From the NCBI GenBank assembly GCA_965652395.1, contig CBFGUW010000015.1, forward strand, positions 1 to 64,000: a stretch of 64,000 bases of DNA, read 5' to 3'. This document shows, in pieces, positions 51,347 through 60,383 of this stretch. The DNA is from Saccharospirillum sp965652395. Lineage in GTDB: Bacteria > Pseudomonadota > Gammaproteobacteria > Pseudomonadales > Natronospirillaceae. A program made the position numbers and the translations under genes. Each line of letters opens with the position of its first letter. The stretch's first letter is position 1. Below the pieces are notes generated by a model, which searched no databases, was not told the origin of the DNA, and worked only from the letters and a program-made list of their open reading frames with translations.

Positions 51347-51858
51347 GGCCCCACCTCCTCAATCTCGACCGCGCCGATGAAGCCAAGCCAATCGTGTACG
51401 GCTTTATCCTGATCCCGTATCAAGAGGAAGAAACCGTCCCCTGAGGCCCGTCTGAACATCTCGCTATTGAAGACAGGGTGGTAAGGCATCGGCAGTCGAT
51501 TCCGGGCCAGCATCCCGATCAGGGTGGTCAGCACGGCGATGAGAATGCCGAACTCGAAGGTCACCGGTAAAAAGGCGGGCCAGCTATTCAGCGGTTTTCC
51601 CCCCGCCACCACCGGGAGGTCGATCACGGCCGAGTACCATTGGATGCCAAAGGCGCCAGCTGCAGCGAATACTCCGGCCAGCAGTGCGTAGAGCGGAATC
51701 CGGTGGGGTTTGATATTCAAGGCATGATCCAGGCCCGGTACGGGAAAGGGAGCATAGGCGGCGAGCTTCCGGTAACCGGCCTTGCGCGCTGCCGGTATGG
51801 CCCGCAGCAGCGTTTCGGCGCGGTCGAATCGTGCCAGGGTGCCGTAGCGCTCAGTCAT
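51343..51858 (-). CDS. actD: alternative complex III subunit ActD (DUF3341)
   Basis: The 171-aa protein matches DUF3341: MTERYGTLARFDRAETLLRA, KLAAYAPFPVPGLDHAL, then two membrane helices and the segment LPMPYHPVFNSEMFRRASGD. ActD is a peripheral/membrane subunit of ACIII with no cofactor. ATG 51858 follows GGAGG and overlaps the actC stop by 8 bases; the frame's upstream ATG at 51879 is less likely. Confidence 0.88.
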   Translation of the reverse strand: MTERYGTLARFDRAETLLRAIPAARKAGYRKLAAYAPFPVPGLDHALNIKPHRIPLYALLAGVFAAAGAFGIQWYSAVIDLPVVAGGKPLNSWPAFLPVTFEFGILIAVLTTLIGMLARNRLPMPYHPVFNSEMFRRASGDGFFLLIRDQDKAVHDWLGFIGAVEIEEVGP

Positions 51859-53182
51859 GTTGGCCTCCATGAAGGGCACTGCGCATGTCGTGCAGGGAAA
51901 TCAGCGGCGCCAGACGAATAAAGGCAAGCAGCAGAAAGCTGAACAGGCCGAGCGTACCTGCGTAGACCAGCCAGTCGGAGAGGGTCGGCCAGACGGTGTC
52001 CCAGGCCGAAGGCATGTAGTCGGCGTGAGTGCTGGTGAAGACGATTTGAAAGCGTTCGAGCCACATGCCCAGGTTGCTAGTCACTGCCAGGGCGAACAGG
52101 GCGAGCGGCGAGCGGCGGATGCGCTGGAACCAAAGCAGTTGTACCAGGACCACGTTGCAGAAGATCATGCCCCACCAGACCGGGGCGTAGGGCCCGGTCC
52201 AGCGGTCGAGGTAAACGGTGCGATAGTAGTCTTCGCCGGAATACCAGGCGACGAAGATCTCCTGGCTGTAGGCGTAGTCGACCACCAGCGCGAACACCAA
52301 CATCATGCGGCCGAGGTAGTCCAGATGCCGCCGGGTGATCAGGTCACGCAGCCCGAACAATGAGCGCATCAGAATCGCCAGCAATGCCACGGTGGCGAAC
52401 CCGGAAAACAGTGCCCCGGCCACGAAATAAGGCGGAAAAATGGTGAAATGGAAACCGGGCACGATGGAAATGGCCAGATCCAGCGAAATAATCCCGGTCA
52501 CCGAGACCACAATGGGCGCGGCGAGAATGGCGAACACCCGGTTGGCTTGTTCATAGTTCGCCCAATGCGCGACTGAGTTGCGCCAGCCGAGCGCCAGCAC
52601 CCCGTAGAACAATTGCGCCACCCGTCGTCGCGCCCGGTCCCGAAGCGTCGCGAAATCCGGCAATAGACTTAAATAAAGAAAGCAGAAGGTGAACACCAGA
52701 TAGGTGCCGATGGCGAAAAAGTCCCACACCAGCGGGCTGCGCCACTGAGGCCAGAGGTCCATGGTGTTCGGATAGGGCAGTAGATAATGTGCGAACCAGG
52801 GTCGGCCCAGGTGAATGATCGGGTACAGCCCGGCGCAGACAATGGCGAACATCGCCATGGCTTCGGCCAGGCGGTTGATGGAGGCCCGCCAGGGTTGGCG
52901 GGTCAGCAACAGCACGGCGGAAATCAGCGTGCCGGCGTGTGCGATACCGATCCACCAGATGGTGTTGACGATGGGGAAGCCCCAGGCCACTGGGATGTTC
53001 AGCCCGAAGATCCCGACCCCCGCCTGGAACAGCACGCCGAGCATGGCCATCAGCAACAGCGTCAGCGCGGCGGAGACGGCAAAAGCCCAGCGCCAGGGTT
53101 TGGGGGCGGGTTGTTCCAACAAGCCGACCACGCGGTCGGTCAGTTGGGCATGAGTCAGGTCGCGGGGTATCAAAGGTTCCAT
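51851..53182 (-). CDS. actC: alternative complex III quinol-oxidising subunit ActC (NrfD-like)
   Basis: The 443-aa protein has about ten membrane helices of the NrfD/PsrC family, with WGFPIVNTIWWIGIAHAGTL, IIHLGRPWFAHYLLPYPN and YFVAGALFSGFATVALLA. Residues for quinol binding lie on the periplasmic side in known ActC. It lies 3 bases after the actB stop. Confidence 0.92.
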   Translation of the reverse strand: MEPLIPRDLTHAQLTDRVVGLLEQPAPKPWRWAFAVSAALTLLLMAMLGVLFQAGVGIFGLNIPVAWGFPIVNTIWWIGIAHAGTLISAVLLLTRQPWRASINRLAEAMAMFAIVCAGLYPIIHLGRPWFAHYLLPYPNTMDLWPQWRSPLVWDFFAIGTYLVFTFCFLYLSLLPDFATLRDRARRRVAQLFYGVLALGWRNSVAHWANYEQANRVFAILAAPIVVSVTGIISLDLAISIVPGFHFTIFPPYFVAGALFSGFATVALLAILMRSLFGLRDLITRRHLDYLGRMMLVFALVVDYAYSQEIFVAWYSGEDYYRTVYLDRWTGPYAPVWWGMIFCNVVLVQLLWFQRIRRSPLALFALAVTSNLGMWLERFQIVFTSTHADYMPSAWDTVWPTLSDWLVYAGTLGLFSFLLLAFIRLAPLISLHDMRSALHGGQHD

Positions 53183-53185
53183 CCG

Positions 53186-56152
53186 TCATCCCTCCCCTGC
53201 GGCGGTATGATCCAACGCCCGGTTGGGGTTGTGCACCGCCGCCAGATAGGTGGTGCGCGGCCGGGTGTTCAAATGGCCGAGCATGGCGTAGTTCAATGGA
53301 TGCTGCTTCAGCCGTGACACCTCGCTGTCGGGATTGTTCAGGTCCCCAAAGACGATCGCCTGGGTCGGGCAGGCTTCCTGACAGGCGGTACGCGGTTCGT
53401 TGTTCGCCAGTGGTCGGCCCTGCGCGTCCGCCTGAATGCGCGCCGCCTGGATGCGTTGCACGCAATAGGTGCATTTTTCCATCACCCCGCGCGAGCGCAC
53501 CGTAACGTTCGGGTTCTGTACCGCGGGTTCCGCCGGGTGCGGCGCTTGCGGACCCGTATAGTTGAACCAATTAAAGCGACGCACTTTATACGGGCAGTTT
53601 TGCGAACAATAACGGGTGCCGACACAACGCTGATAGACCATCTGATTCAGGCCGTCGGCGGAGTGCAGGGTCGCGCCCACCGGGCAGACATATTCGCAGG
53701 GGGCGTTTTCGCAGTGCATGCAGGGCACCGGCTGGAAGACGAGGCGCGGGTCGTCCAGCGGCCGCTCCAGATAGCGGTCGACCCGTATCCAGTGCATATC
53801 GTGTCCGCGTGACACTTCTTCGGGACCGACGACTGGAATGTTGTTTTCCGCCTGGCAGGCTGTCACGCAGGCGTTGCAGCCGATGCAGGCGGAGAGGTCG
53901 ACGCTCATCCCCCAGGCGTGTTCCGCGTCCCGTTCCGCCGGCCAGGGTTCCGGGTAAAGAGACAGGTGCGGTTCGGGATGCTGGGCAAAATGAGGGTTGG
54001 CGCGGTATTCCTCCAAGGTGGCGGAGCGGATCAGGTCCCGTCCTTCGATCGAGTGATGCGCCTGGATCACGGCCAGTTCCTGATGACCACCGGTGGGAAT
54101 CAAGGTAACGGGCATGGCCCAGAGCGCATCGCGGCGACGCAGGGTGAAGGCGTTGACACCGACACCGTTCGCCACCCGCCCCAAATGCTCATGGCCCTGA
54201 CCCAGGTAGAGGCTGACTGCGTTATCGGGTTGGCCCTCCAGCACATAAACGGGCACGGTGACGTGGCCGCTGTCGGCTCCGATTTGCACCTCGTCGCCGT
54301 TTTGCCAGCCATGTTCGCGGGCGCGATAGGGGCTGACCAACAGCAGGTTGTGCCAGGTATGGGTGGTCAGCGGTCGGGGCATTTCCTGCAACCAGCCATT
54401 GTTGGCGTAGCGGCCGTCCCACAAGGCCGGGTCGGGCCGCAGTTGCAGAATGGGCACCTTCGGGAGGGTGGCCGGTGTGGGTATCAGGCGGGGCCAATCC
54501 GCCAGTGGTTCGACGATCACCGGTTCGGCCCGGGTCCCGGCAACGAGCCCATCATGCAGGCTTTGGCGCCAGAAGCGTTCGAAATCCTCCCCCTGGTACC
54601 GCGCCTGCCAGTAGCCACGCAGCAGCTCGCGGGCGTCTTCGTCGGTACTCTCGCTCAAGACGTGCAGCATCTGCAGCGCGGTCTTGCCGCCGTTCAGCGG
54701 CCGGATCAAGGGTTGTATCAGGCTGACGGTGCCATCGTAGGCGCGGGCGTCGGCCCAGGCTTCCAGGGGGTGGGCGGCGGGAAGATGCCAATGCGACAGA
54801 CGCCCGGTTTCGTCCAGATGGCTGCTCCACTGCAGTCGCCAGGGCACCTCGCGGTAAACGGCTTCGAAATCAAGATCGCCGGGGGCGCGGAAAACCGGGT
54901 TGCTGTCGAGCACCACCAGATGGCTGACTTCGTTGGCACGAATGGCTTCCGTCAACTCGGCCAGCGTTGCGCTGTTGTCTCGTGCGGCGATGGGGTCCTG
55001 CCATTCCACCGGGCCGCCGAAGGCTTCCAACCGATGATTGATCGCCTGCGCCAGAGCGTGGACGACGGGTGTTTGCTGGTCGCCCGGCACCACCACGGCG
55101 GCTCCGGCGGCGGCCTGCAAATCATCCACCAGGGCCTGCAGCCAGGTTTGGTTGAGCAACGGCTGCTCCGGTTCGTTCACGTCGATCCCGAGAGCGGCGG
55201 CCAGTTGGCGGGTTGCGCTCTCGATCTCCGGGTAAGACAGCGCCATGCGGTGATCGGCCACCGCGCCGGTGATACCGGGCGTCGATTCGAGCGCATAGAG
55301 CCGGAGCATTTGCTCGGTATTCTCCCGGTCACGCGGCCGACGTTGGCTGGCGAGGTCGTGGCTGTAGCGCACAAAGCCCGGTTGGGACTGCAGGAAATCG
55401 GCGTCCAGCGACAGCACCACCCGAGCCCGATCAAAACGATAGCGTGGTTCCAGTGCCTGACCGAACAGCATCTCGCTGCCGCGATGCACCGCGCTGCGAT
55501 CGATCGGTTCGTGGACGCACCACCGGGCCTCGGGCCAGCGGTCAAGCAATTGTCGCAACGCCGTGATTTCGCTGGGCGATGTCAGCGCGCCGGTGAGTAG
55601 CCAAAGCCCCCGGCCCTGATTGGCATTCCAGATGGCGCGCTGGGTGTCCAAGTCGTCCAGCAGTGCCTGGAAGCTCGCCACCCGATTGCGATGGCGCACG
55701 GCTTTGGCCCGGTCCGGGTCGTACAGCGACAGCACCGAGGCCTGGGCGATGGCGTCGCAGGCGCCGAGCGTGGCGGGGTGGTCCGGGTTGCCTTCCACCT
55801 TGGTTGGCCGCCCTTCGTGGCTTTCCGCCAAAATGCCGTGAGCGTAGCCACCCACCAGGGCGGTGGTGGCGTAGTAGCGCGATTTCCCCGGGACCAAATG
55901 CTCGGGCATACGCACATAAGGGACGAGATGTTCTTCCGGTTGGGGTGCGCAAGCGGGCAGCCCGGCCAATGCCAGGCTGGCGCCGAGCAACTGTAACGCA
56001 CGGCGCCGGTCGATGGGTGCGTTCCACAGCGGATCGGCGGCGTTGATGGCGCCTGTATTGAGTTCGGTGGCGAGGTCTCTGAGTCGTTGCCAGTAGCCCG
56101 ACCCGTCGCGGTCGGTGTCCGCCGAGCGGGTTGGGATGCGGGTCGGTTTCAT
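53186..56152 (-). CDS. actB: alternative complex III iron-sulfur/molybdopterin-like subunit ActB
   Basis: The 988-aa protein joins two parts. Residues 1 to about 720 are a molybdopterin-oxidoreductase-like fold with an N-terminal Tat-type region (IDRRRALQLLGASLALAGLP). The remainder is an FdhB/PsrB-like domain with four Fe-S motifs (CIGCNACVTACQ, CMHCENAPCEYVCP, CVGTRYCSQNCP, CTYCVQRIQ with ACQEACPTQ). ActB proteins hold Fe-S clusters but no molybdenum. ATG 56152 overlaps the actA stop. The Cys-plus-Fe-S wiring matches known ActB. Confidence 0.93.
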   Translation of the reverse strand: MKPTRIPTRSADTDRDGSGYWQRLRDLATELNTGAINAADPLWNAPIDRRRALQLLGASLALAGLPACAPQPEEHLVPYVRMPEHLVPGKSRYYATTALVGGYAHGILAESHEGRPTKVEGNPDHPATLGACDAIAQASVLSLYDPDRAKAVRHRNRVASFQALLDDLDTQRAIWNANQGRGLWLLTGALTSPSEITALRQLLDRWPEARWCVHEPIDRSAVHRGSEMLFGQALEPRYRFDRARVVLSLDADFLQSQPGFVRYSHDLASQRRPRDRENTEQMLRLYALESTPGITGAVADHRMALSYPEIESATRQLAAALGIDVNEPEQPLLNQTWLQALVDDLQAAAGAAVVVPGDQQTPVVHALAQAINHRLEAFGGPVEWQDPIAARDNSATLAELTEAIRANEVSHLVVLDSNPVFRAPGDLDFEAVYREVPWRLQWSSHLDETGRLSHWHLPAAHPLEAWADARAYDGTVSLIQPLIRPLNGGKTALQMLHVLSESTDEDARELLRGYWQARYQGEDFERFWRQSLHDGLVAGTRAEPVIVEPLADWPRLIPTPATLPKVPILQLRPDPALWDGRYANNGWLQEMPRPLTTHTWHNLLLVSPYRAREHGWQNGDEVQIGADSGHVTVPVYVLEGQPDNAVSLYLGQGHEHLGRVANGVGVNAFTLRRRDALWAMPVTLIPTGGHQELAVIQAHHSIEGRDLIRSATLEEYRANPHFAQHPEPHLSLYPEPWPAERDAEHAWGMSVDLSACIGCNACVTACQAENNIPVVGPEEVSRGHDMHWIRVDRYLERPLDDPRLVFQPVPCMHCENAPCEYVCPVGATLHSADGLNQMVYQRCVGTRYCSQNCPYKVRRFNWFNYTGPQAPHPAEPAVQNPNVTVRSRGVMEKCTYCVQRIQAARIQADAQGRPLANNEPRTACQEACPTQAIVFGDLNNPDSEVSRLKQHPLNYAMLGHLNTRPRTTYLAAVHNPNRALDHTAAGEG

Positions 56153-56799
56153 CGGTGGCATGTCACACACTCGGTCAGTCGGTCGGTGGGGGTGTCGTAA
56201 ATGTCCAGCAGCGGGTGGCTGGCATCCGCTTCGCCCGGTTCGAAGCCCATGGCGGTGATGGCGTTTTTCGGGCGCAGGTTCGGCCCGGGGTCGCGGTGGC
56301 AGTCGAGGCACCATTCCATGGTGAGCGGGGTGGCCTGTCGGGTCAGTGGCATCCGGTCGACCCGGCCATGGCAGGATTCGCAGCCGACGCCGTTGTTCAC
56401 ATGAGCCTGGTGGTTGAAGTAGACGTAGTCGGCGAGGTCGTAAACGCGAGTCCAGGCTAGGGGTTCGTCGTTTTCGTAGCTCTGGCGGACGGGCTGGAGT
56501 AATTCCGCGCGGGTCCAGAGCTGTTTGTGGCAGGTCATGCAGGTGTGGGTGTCGGGGAGGCCGGCGAAGCTGGATTGTTCGACGCTGGTGTGACAGTAAC
56601 GGCAGTCGATGCCGAGGCCGCCGACGTGATGCTGGTGGCTGAATGGTACCGGCTGTTGTGGGATGGAGCCGGTGCCGTTGGCGTAGGGTGAATGGTCGAG
56701 CGCGATCAGGACCACGCTGGCGGTGACCAATAGGAGCAGTATCCCCACCAATAGAATGGAGGTGAAGGCGTTCGCTCGGCGATGGAATATCTGCGGCAT
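56149..56799 (-). CDS. actA: alternative complex III pentahaem cytochrome c subunit ActA
   Basis: The 216-aa protein has an N-terminal membrane anchor (ILLVGILLLLVTASVVLIAL) and five CxxCH haem sites: CRYCH, CMTCH, CESCH, CLDCH and CVTCH. It passes electrons from the quinol site to ActE. It is the first gene of the operon, with TGAGGGA as ribosome site. The 422-base gap upstream holds the operon promoter and repeat R6. Confidence 0.93.
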   Translation of the reverse strand: MPQIFHRRANAFTSILLVGILLLLVTASVVLIALDHSPYANGTGSIPQQPVPFSHQHHVGGLGIDCRYCHTSVEQSSFAGLPDTHTCMTCHKQLWTRAELLQPVRQSYENDEPLAWTRVYDLADYVYFNHQAHVNNGVGCESCHGRVDRMPLTRQATPLTMEWCLDCHRDPGPNLRPKNAITAMGFEPGEADASHPLLDIYDTPTDRLTECVTCHR

Positions 56800-57221
56800 A
56801 GTCCCTCAACACTTCCGATTGGAAAGTTCGCTTCCACAGCAGGGCTTGCTGTATCAGCGGGTTAAGTGATACTGCCTGGGTTCCATCTGAACCTGGGGGT
56901 TAACTCAAGTTTCGGAGCAGAGGGTTGGGTGCTGGAACCCGCGCCGGATGCCGGGCGCATTCCTTCCGGGGTCGCTGTGAACCCATCCATGGGCGCTTAA
57001 CTTCGGCATCCATGCCTCAGATACCCCCTCCATGAATACCCCCGGCATCCGGCGCTAGCCTTCTGCAAGCTCCGAAACTAAATCTCAAACCTGGTTTACT
57101 GCTCCGTCGGTTGAAGCTGCTGCAACCAGCATAGTGGCTATAGCTTCGGCTTCAAGGAACTAGTAAAGTCGAGCCAGCGGCTGAGTGCGCCGGCCCGACC
57201 CATTCTCGGGCGCGAGAGGGG
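56800..57221. other. gene-free region before the ACIII-caa3 operon
   Basis: This 422-base gap holds the actA promoter region (56800-56900) and palindromic repeat R6, then 130 bases leading to the peroxiredoxin stop. No gene or clear promoter hexamers were identified. Confidence 0.5.
56908..57079. repeat. structured palindromic repeat, copy R6
   Basis: Outer arms AGTTTCGGAGC / GCTCCGAAACT (56908-56918 / 57069-57079) match those of R2; inner arms GCGCCGGATGCCGGG / its complement lie at 56941-56955 / 57041-57055. The core runs forward from about 56969 with a CCCATCCATGGG hairpin. The second hairpin keeps the CATCCATG apex but its stem has decayed. Confidence 0.8.
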
Positions 57222-57881
57222 TTACTTGGGCTGCTCAACCATACGCAGGTAAGGCTTCAGCGTACGGTAGCCCTGAGGATACTTCTGTTTGGCTTCTTCA
57301 TCGGAGACGGCGGGCGGGATGATGACGTCATCGCCGTTGCGCCAGTTAACCGGGGTCGCGACCTTGTGAGTGCTGGTCAGCTGGATGGAGTCCAACGCGC
57401 GCAGCACTTCGTCGAAATTGCGGCCGGTGGTCATGGGGTAGGTCATGATCAGTTTGATCTTTTTATCCGGCCCGATGACGAAGACGGAGCGGACGGTGGC
57501 GTTGTCCGCTGGCGTGCGACCTTCGGAGCTGTCGCCTTCGGAGGCAGGCAGCATGTCGTATAGCTTGGCGACGTTCAGGTCGGTATCGCCGATCATCGGG
57601 TATTTTGGGAAGTGCCCCTGGGTTTCCTCGATGTCTTTGGCCCATTTTTCATGGTTGTCGACGGGGTCGACACTCAGGCCGATGATTTTGGTATTGCGCT
57701 TTTCGAATTCCGGCTGCAGCCCGGCCATGTAACCCAGCTCGGTGGTGCAGACGGGGGTGAAATCTTTCGGGTGGGAAAAGAGAATCGCCCAGCTGTCGCC
57801 GATCCACTCATGGAAGTCGAGTTCGCCCTGAGTGGTATTGGCCTTGAAGTTGGGTGCGGTATCGTTAATGCGTAAAGACAT
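57222..57881 (-). CDS. 1-Cys-type peroxiredoxin
   Basis: The 219-aa protein has the peroxidatic cysteine in FSHPKDFTPVCTTELGYM and the Prx6-type C-terminal arm (TPVNWRNGDDVIIPPAVSDE). It reduces hydrogen peroxide and alkyl hydroperoxides. Length fits Prx6 enzymes. ATG 57881 follows CAGGGAG. It stands alone, divergent from a DUF998-like gene. Confidence 0.92.
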   Translation of the reverse strand: MSLRINDTAPNFKANTTQGELDFHEWIGDSWAILFSHPKDFTPVCTTELGYMAGLQPEFEKRNTKIIGLSVDPVDNHEKWAKDIEETQGHFPKYPMIGDTDLNVAKLYDMLPASEGDSSEGRTPADNATVRSVFVIGPDKKIKLIMTYPMTTGRNFDEVLRALDSIQLTSTHKVATPVNWRNGDDVIIPPAVSDEEAKQKYPQGYRTLKPYLRMVEQPK

Positions 57882-58091
57882 GGTGCTTTCTCCCTGACAA
57901 AGTGGCAACCGAGGTTGTTTTCGTTTTATGTCTCCGGTGGAGTACCGGCCTCATGGTCAAATCGGTATGGAACAGGTGGATTTCAAGTCATAGTCCAGTT
58001 CCCATTTAAATCAACTTCTTCTAAGTTAATAGGCAACAATAAAAACGGTCCGCGGGTTGTACGGCTGGCCTGCCAAGGAGGAAAGTACGCT

Positions 58092-58724
58092 ATGACCTCG
58101 ATAAGACCGACGAACGGCGATTTGAGGCGTTATTCCATGCTGGGTTCACTGACGTTGTTGGTTGTGTCGGGTTTGCTCATTCTGTTCGCGCCCCACTATA
58201 TGCCGGATGGCTACCACTGGCTGACCCATACCACCAGCGAAGCCGCCGCCCAGGGGCTGAACAATGCCTGGATTACCCGCATGGGGTTTATGACCTTTGG
58301 TCTGGCGGTGCTGTGGCAGTCCAGTCAGATGGTGTCGGTCTGGGCTTTGCCTGCCCGATGGCTGCATGGGCTGTTTGGGTTATGCATGATCGCGACGGCG
58401 GTGTTTTCTCATAAGCCCTGGTGGCCGGTGGAAAGCTACGATGTTCTGGAAGACGCGCTGCATTCTATATTTGCCACGCTTATGGGCTTTGCTTTTGCGC
58501 TGGGTGTGTTGGTGCGGTTGCTGCAAACGCGGACGTCGAGAGGTGGTGAGACCTGGCTGAACGTGTTTGCCATTGCGGCGGCGACGTTGATACCTCTGAT
58601 CATGATCGTGTTGCCTGAAAGAGCGGGCATGGTTCAGCGATTGATGTTTCTGGTGGCTTATTTTTGGTATGGCGCCCAGGCGGTGTGGAGCCTGAAAATG
58701 TCGGGGCGTTTGGTGTCGACCTGA
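58092..58724 (+). CDS. DUF998-like membrane protein
   Basis: The 210-aa protein has about six membrane helices; after the first comes GYHWLTHTTSEAAAQGLNNA, which resembles the DUF998 loop (H-x-x-S-E/D-x-x). DUF998 proteins are uncharacterised. AAGGAGGAAA precedes ATG 58092; the frame runs further upstream to 57915 but that part has no hydrophobic pattern. Confidence 0.7.
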   Translation: MTSIRPTNGDLRRYSMLGSLTLLVVSGLLILFAPHYMPDGYHWLTHTTSEAAAQGLNNAWITRMGFMTFGLAVLWQSSQMVSVWALPARWLHGLFGLCMIATAVFSHKPWWPVESYDVLEDALHSIFATLMGFAFALGVLVRLLQTRTSRGGETWLNVFAIAAATLIPLIMIVLPERAGMVQRLMFLVAYFWYGAQAVWSLKMSGRLVST

Positions 58725-58845
58725 GTTCAGAAACGCATTGAAACCAAAGCCGTTTCGACGGCTTGGTGTCTTAATGTGACAAATCTTTGGCCGGGTTTTG
58801 GGAAGTCTTCAATTGTGCCAACCTGCGGTATCTGAAAGCTCAAAC

Positions 58846-58875
58846 ACACGAGGCCTGGTCAATCAGGCCTCGTGT
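58846..58875 (-). terminator. hairpin after the leucine dehydrogenase-type gene
   Basis: ACACGAGGCCTG (58846-58857) and CAGGCCTCGTGT (58864-58875) form a perfect 12-base stem with a 6-base loop, 9 bases after the minus-strand stop. Downstream on the minus strand reads GTTTGAGCTTT, a weak U-rich tail. Confidence 0.65.
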
Positions 58876-58883
58876 CTACTGCG

Positions 58884-59972
58884 TTAAGCCGTCTTCCGAT
58901 AATCCAACGTGGTTTCCCGGTTGGCGAGTCGCTCCCGGGCGATGGTGTCGGCGAGGTCGCTGGTGGGAATGCCGTCGCGGTCAGCGCGTTCGAAGATTTC
59001 CATCAGGGTGTCATGAATGCCTTCGATGTGGGCGTTGACCTTGGCGCTGTCGTAAGCTCCCAGCTTTTCGTAACAGACATCGATGATGCCGCCAGCGTTG
59101 ATGACGTAATCCGGTGCGTAGCAAATGCCTTTTTCAAACAGCAGGCGACCGGTTTCGGGGCGGTCGAGCTGGTTGTTGGCGGAGCCGGCGATGATCTTGA
59201 CGTTGAGTTCCTTCAGCGTGGTTGGGTTAATCGTGGCGCCCAGGGCACACGGGGCGAAAATGTCCATGGTCTGGCTATAGATTTCGTTCAGCCCGACGAC
59301 TTTGGCGCCGAGTTCGGCTTCGGCCTTGCTCAGGACGTCTGTGTTGACGTCCGTTACGATCAGTTTGGCTCCGGCGTTGACCAGCATCTCGGCCATGCGA
59401 TAGCCGACGTTGCCCATGCCTTGTATGCCGACGGTGAGGCCGTTCAGGTTGTCGCGCTTCAGGTAATGTTTTACTGCGGCCTGGATGCCGAGGAAACAGC
59501 CATAGGCGGTGGCGGGGGATGGGTCGCCAGATTTGGTGCCGCCGTCTTTGTCCTGCTTTTCCTGATAGCCTGAGACGTGGGCGGTTTCTTCGTGGACGAT
59601 TTTCATGTCGGCGACGGAGGTGCCGGAGTCTTCGGCGGCGATGTAGACCCCACCGAGTCGTTCGAGGTAGCGGCCGAAGGCGCGCAGCAGGGCGGGGGTC
59701 TTCTGGGTTTTGGGGTCGCCGATGATGACGGATTTGCCGCCGCCGAGTGGCAGGCGGGCCATGGCGCTTTTGTAGGTCATGCCGCGTGAGAGTCGGAGGA
59801 CGTCGGTGAGGGCGTCTTCGTCACTGGCGTAGGGGTACATGCGGGTGCCGCCGAGCGATGGGCCTAGGCGGGTGTTGTGTACGGCGATGATGGCTTTGAG
59901 GCCGGAGTCCGGGTCGCAGACGTAGTTGATCTGTTCGTGGTTGTCGAACTCGACATGATCAAACAGGCTCAT
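58884..59972 (-). CDS. Glu/Leu/Phe/Val dehydrogenase (leucine dehydrogenase type)
   Basis: The 362-aa protein has the catalytic-lysine motif ARLPLGGGKSVIIGDP, GGTRMYPYASDEDALTDVLR, and the NAD-binding GLTVGIQGMGNVGYRMAEML. It deaminates branched-chain or aromatic L-amino acids to 2-oxo acids with NAD+. The length and the SGDPSPATAYG segment fit leucine dehydrogenase; exact preference is unsettled. A terminator-like hairpin follows. Confidence 0.9.
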   Translation of the reverse strand: MSLFDHVEFDNHEQINYVCDPDSGLKAIIAVHNTRLGPSLGGTRMYPYASDEDALTDVLRLSRGMTYKSAMARLPLGGGKSVIIGDPKTQKTPALLRAFGRYLERLGGVYIAAEDSGTSVADMKIVHEETAHVSGYQEKQDKDGGTKSGDPSPATAYGCFLGIQAAVKHYLKRDNLNGLTVGIQGMGNVGYRMAEMLVNAGAKLIVTDVNTDVLSKAEAELGAKVVGLNEIYSQTMDIFAPCALGATINPTTLKELNVKIIAGSANNQLDRPETGRLLFEKGICYAPDYVINAGGIIDVCYEKLGAYDSAKVNAHIEGIHDTLMEIFERADRDGIPTSDLADTIARERLANRETTLDYRKTA

Positions 59973-60383
59973 GGCGAACTTCCTTCTTGTAGTGGGGTTC
60001 TAGGGTCGCTAGGAACGCGCTTTTAAGTGTGTCCGGCCCTTTTGGGGCCTTGGTGCTAAACATAAGCCCTTATGACGGCATGTCCAGCTTTTTGGTGGGG
60101 GTTGTCGGGTTGTTGAAAGTTGGCGGTCGTATGGTGGGGTTGCCATTTCTTGGCTTGGGTATGGTGGTTGAACCCGCTGAGGTGGGTGGGTCGGCCTATT
60201 CGGGGTCGCCGTGAATACATCCTTGTAGGCTTGGCCTCGGCATCCATGCCTCGGACATCCCCGAATAGGCCGACCCACCCACCTCAGCTAGCCTTCCGTG
60301 GCAAACGTTTGGCTTAGGGTGAGTGTGGCCCTACATTCCGGGGGTTAAGGGGCATTTTCCGCTGCTGTTGACCATTAAGAAGC
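59973..60383. other. gene-free region between pepP and the dehydrogenase gene
   Basis: These 411 bases contain repeat R7 at 60176-60288 and the promoter region of the dehydrogenase gene at about 59975-60060. Open frames here result from the palindrome and have no family features. Confidence 0.5.
60176..60288. repeat. structured palindromic repeat, copy R7
   Basis: Arms of 30 bases (60176-60205 / 60259-60288) are perfectly complementary, containing GGTCGGCCTATTCGGGG. The core is forward: TCGCCGTGAA, a TACATCCTTGTA hairpin and a hairpin with CATCCATG apex. CTAGCCTTCCG follows the right arm as in R6 and R8. It lies between pepP and the dehydrogenase gene. Confidence 0.88.

Noticed and set aside
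53918..55600. 560-aa plus-strand frame opposite actB
   Set aside because: Antisense shadow of the actB coding sequence with no domain resemblance.
60009..60317. Several overlapping small frames on both strands around 60.0-60.3 kb
   Set aside because: They are by-products of the palindrome R7, open in both directions because the arms are complementary.
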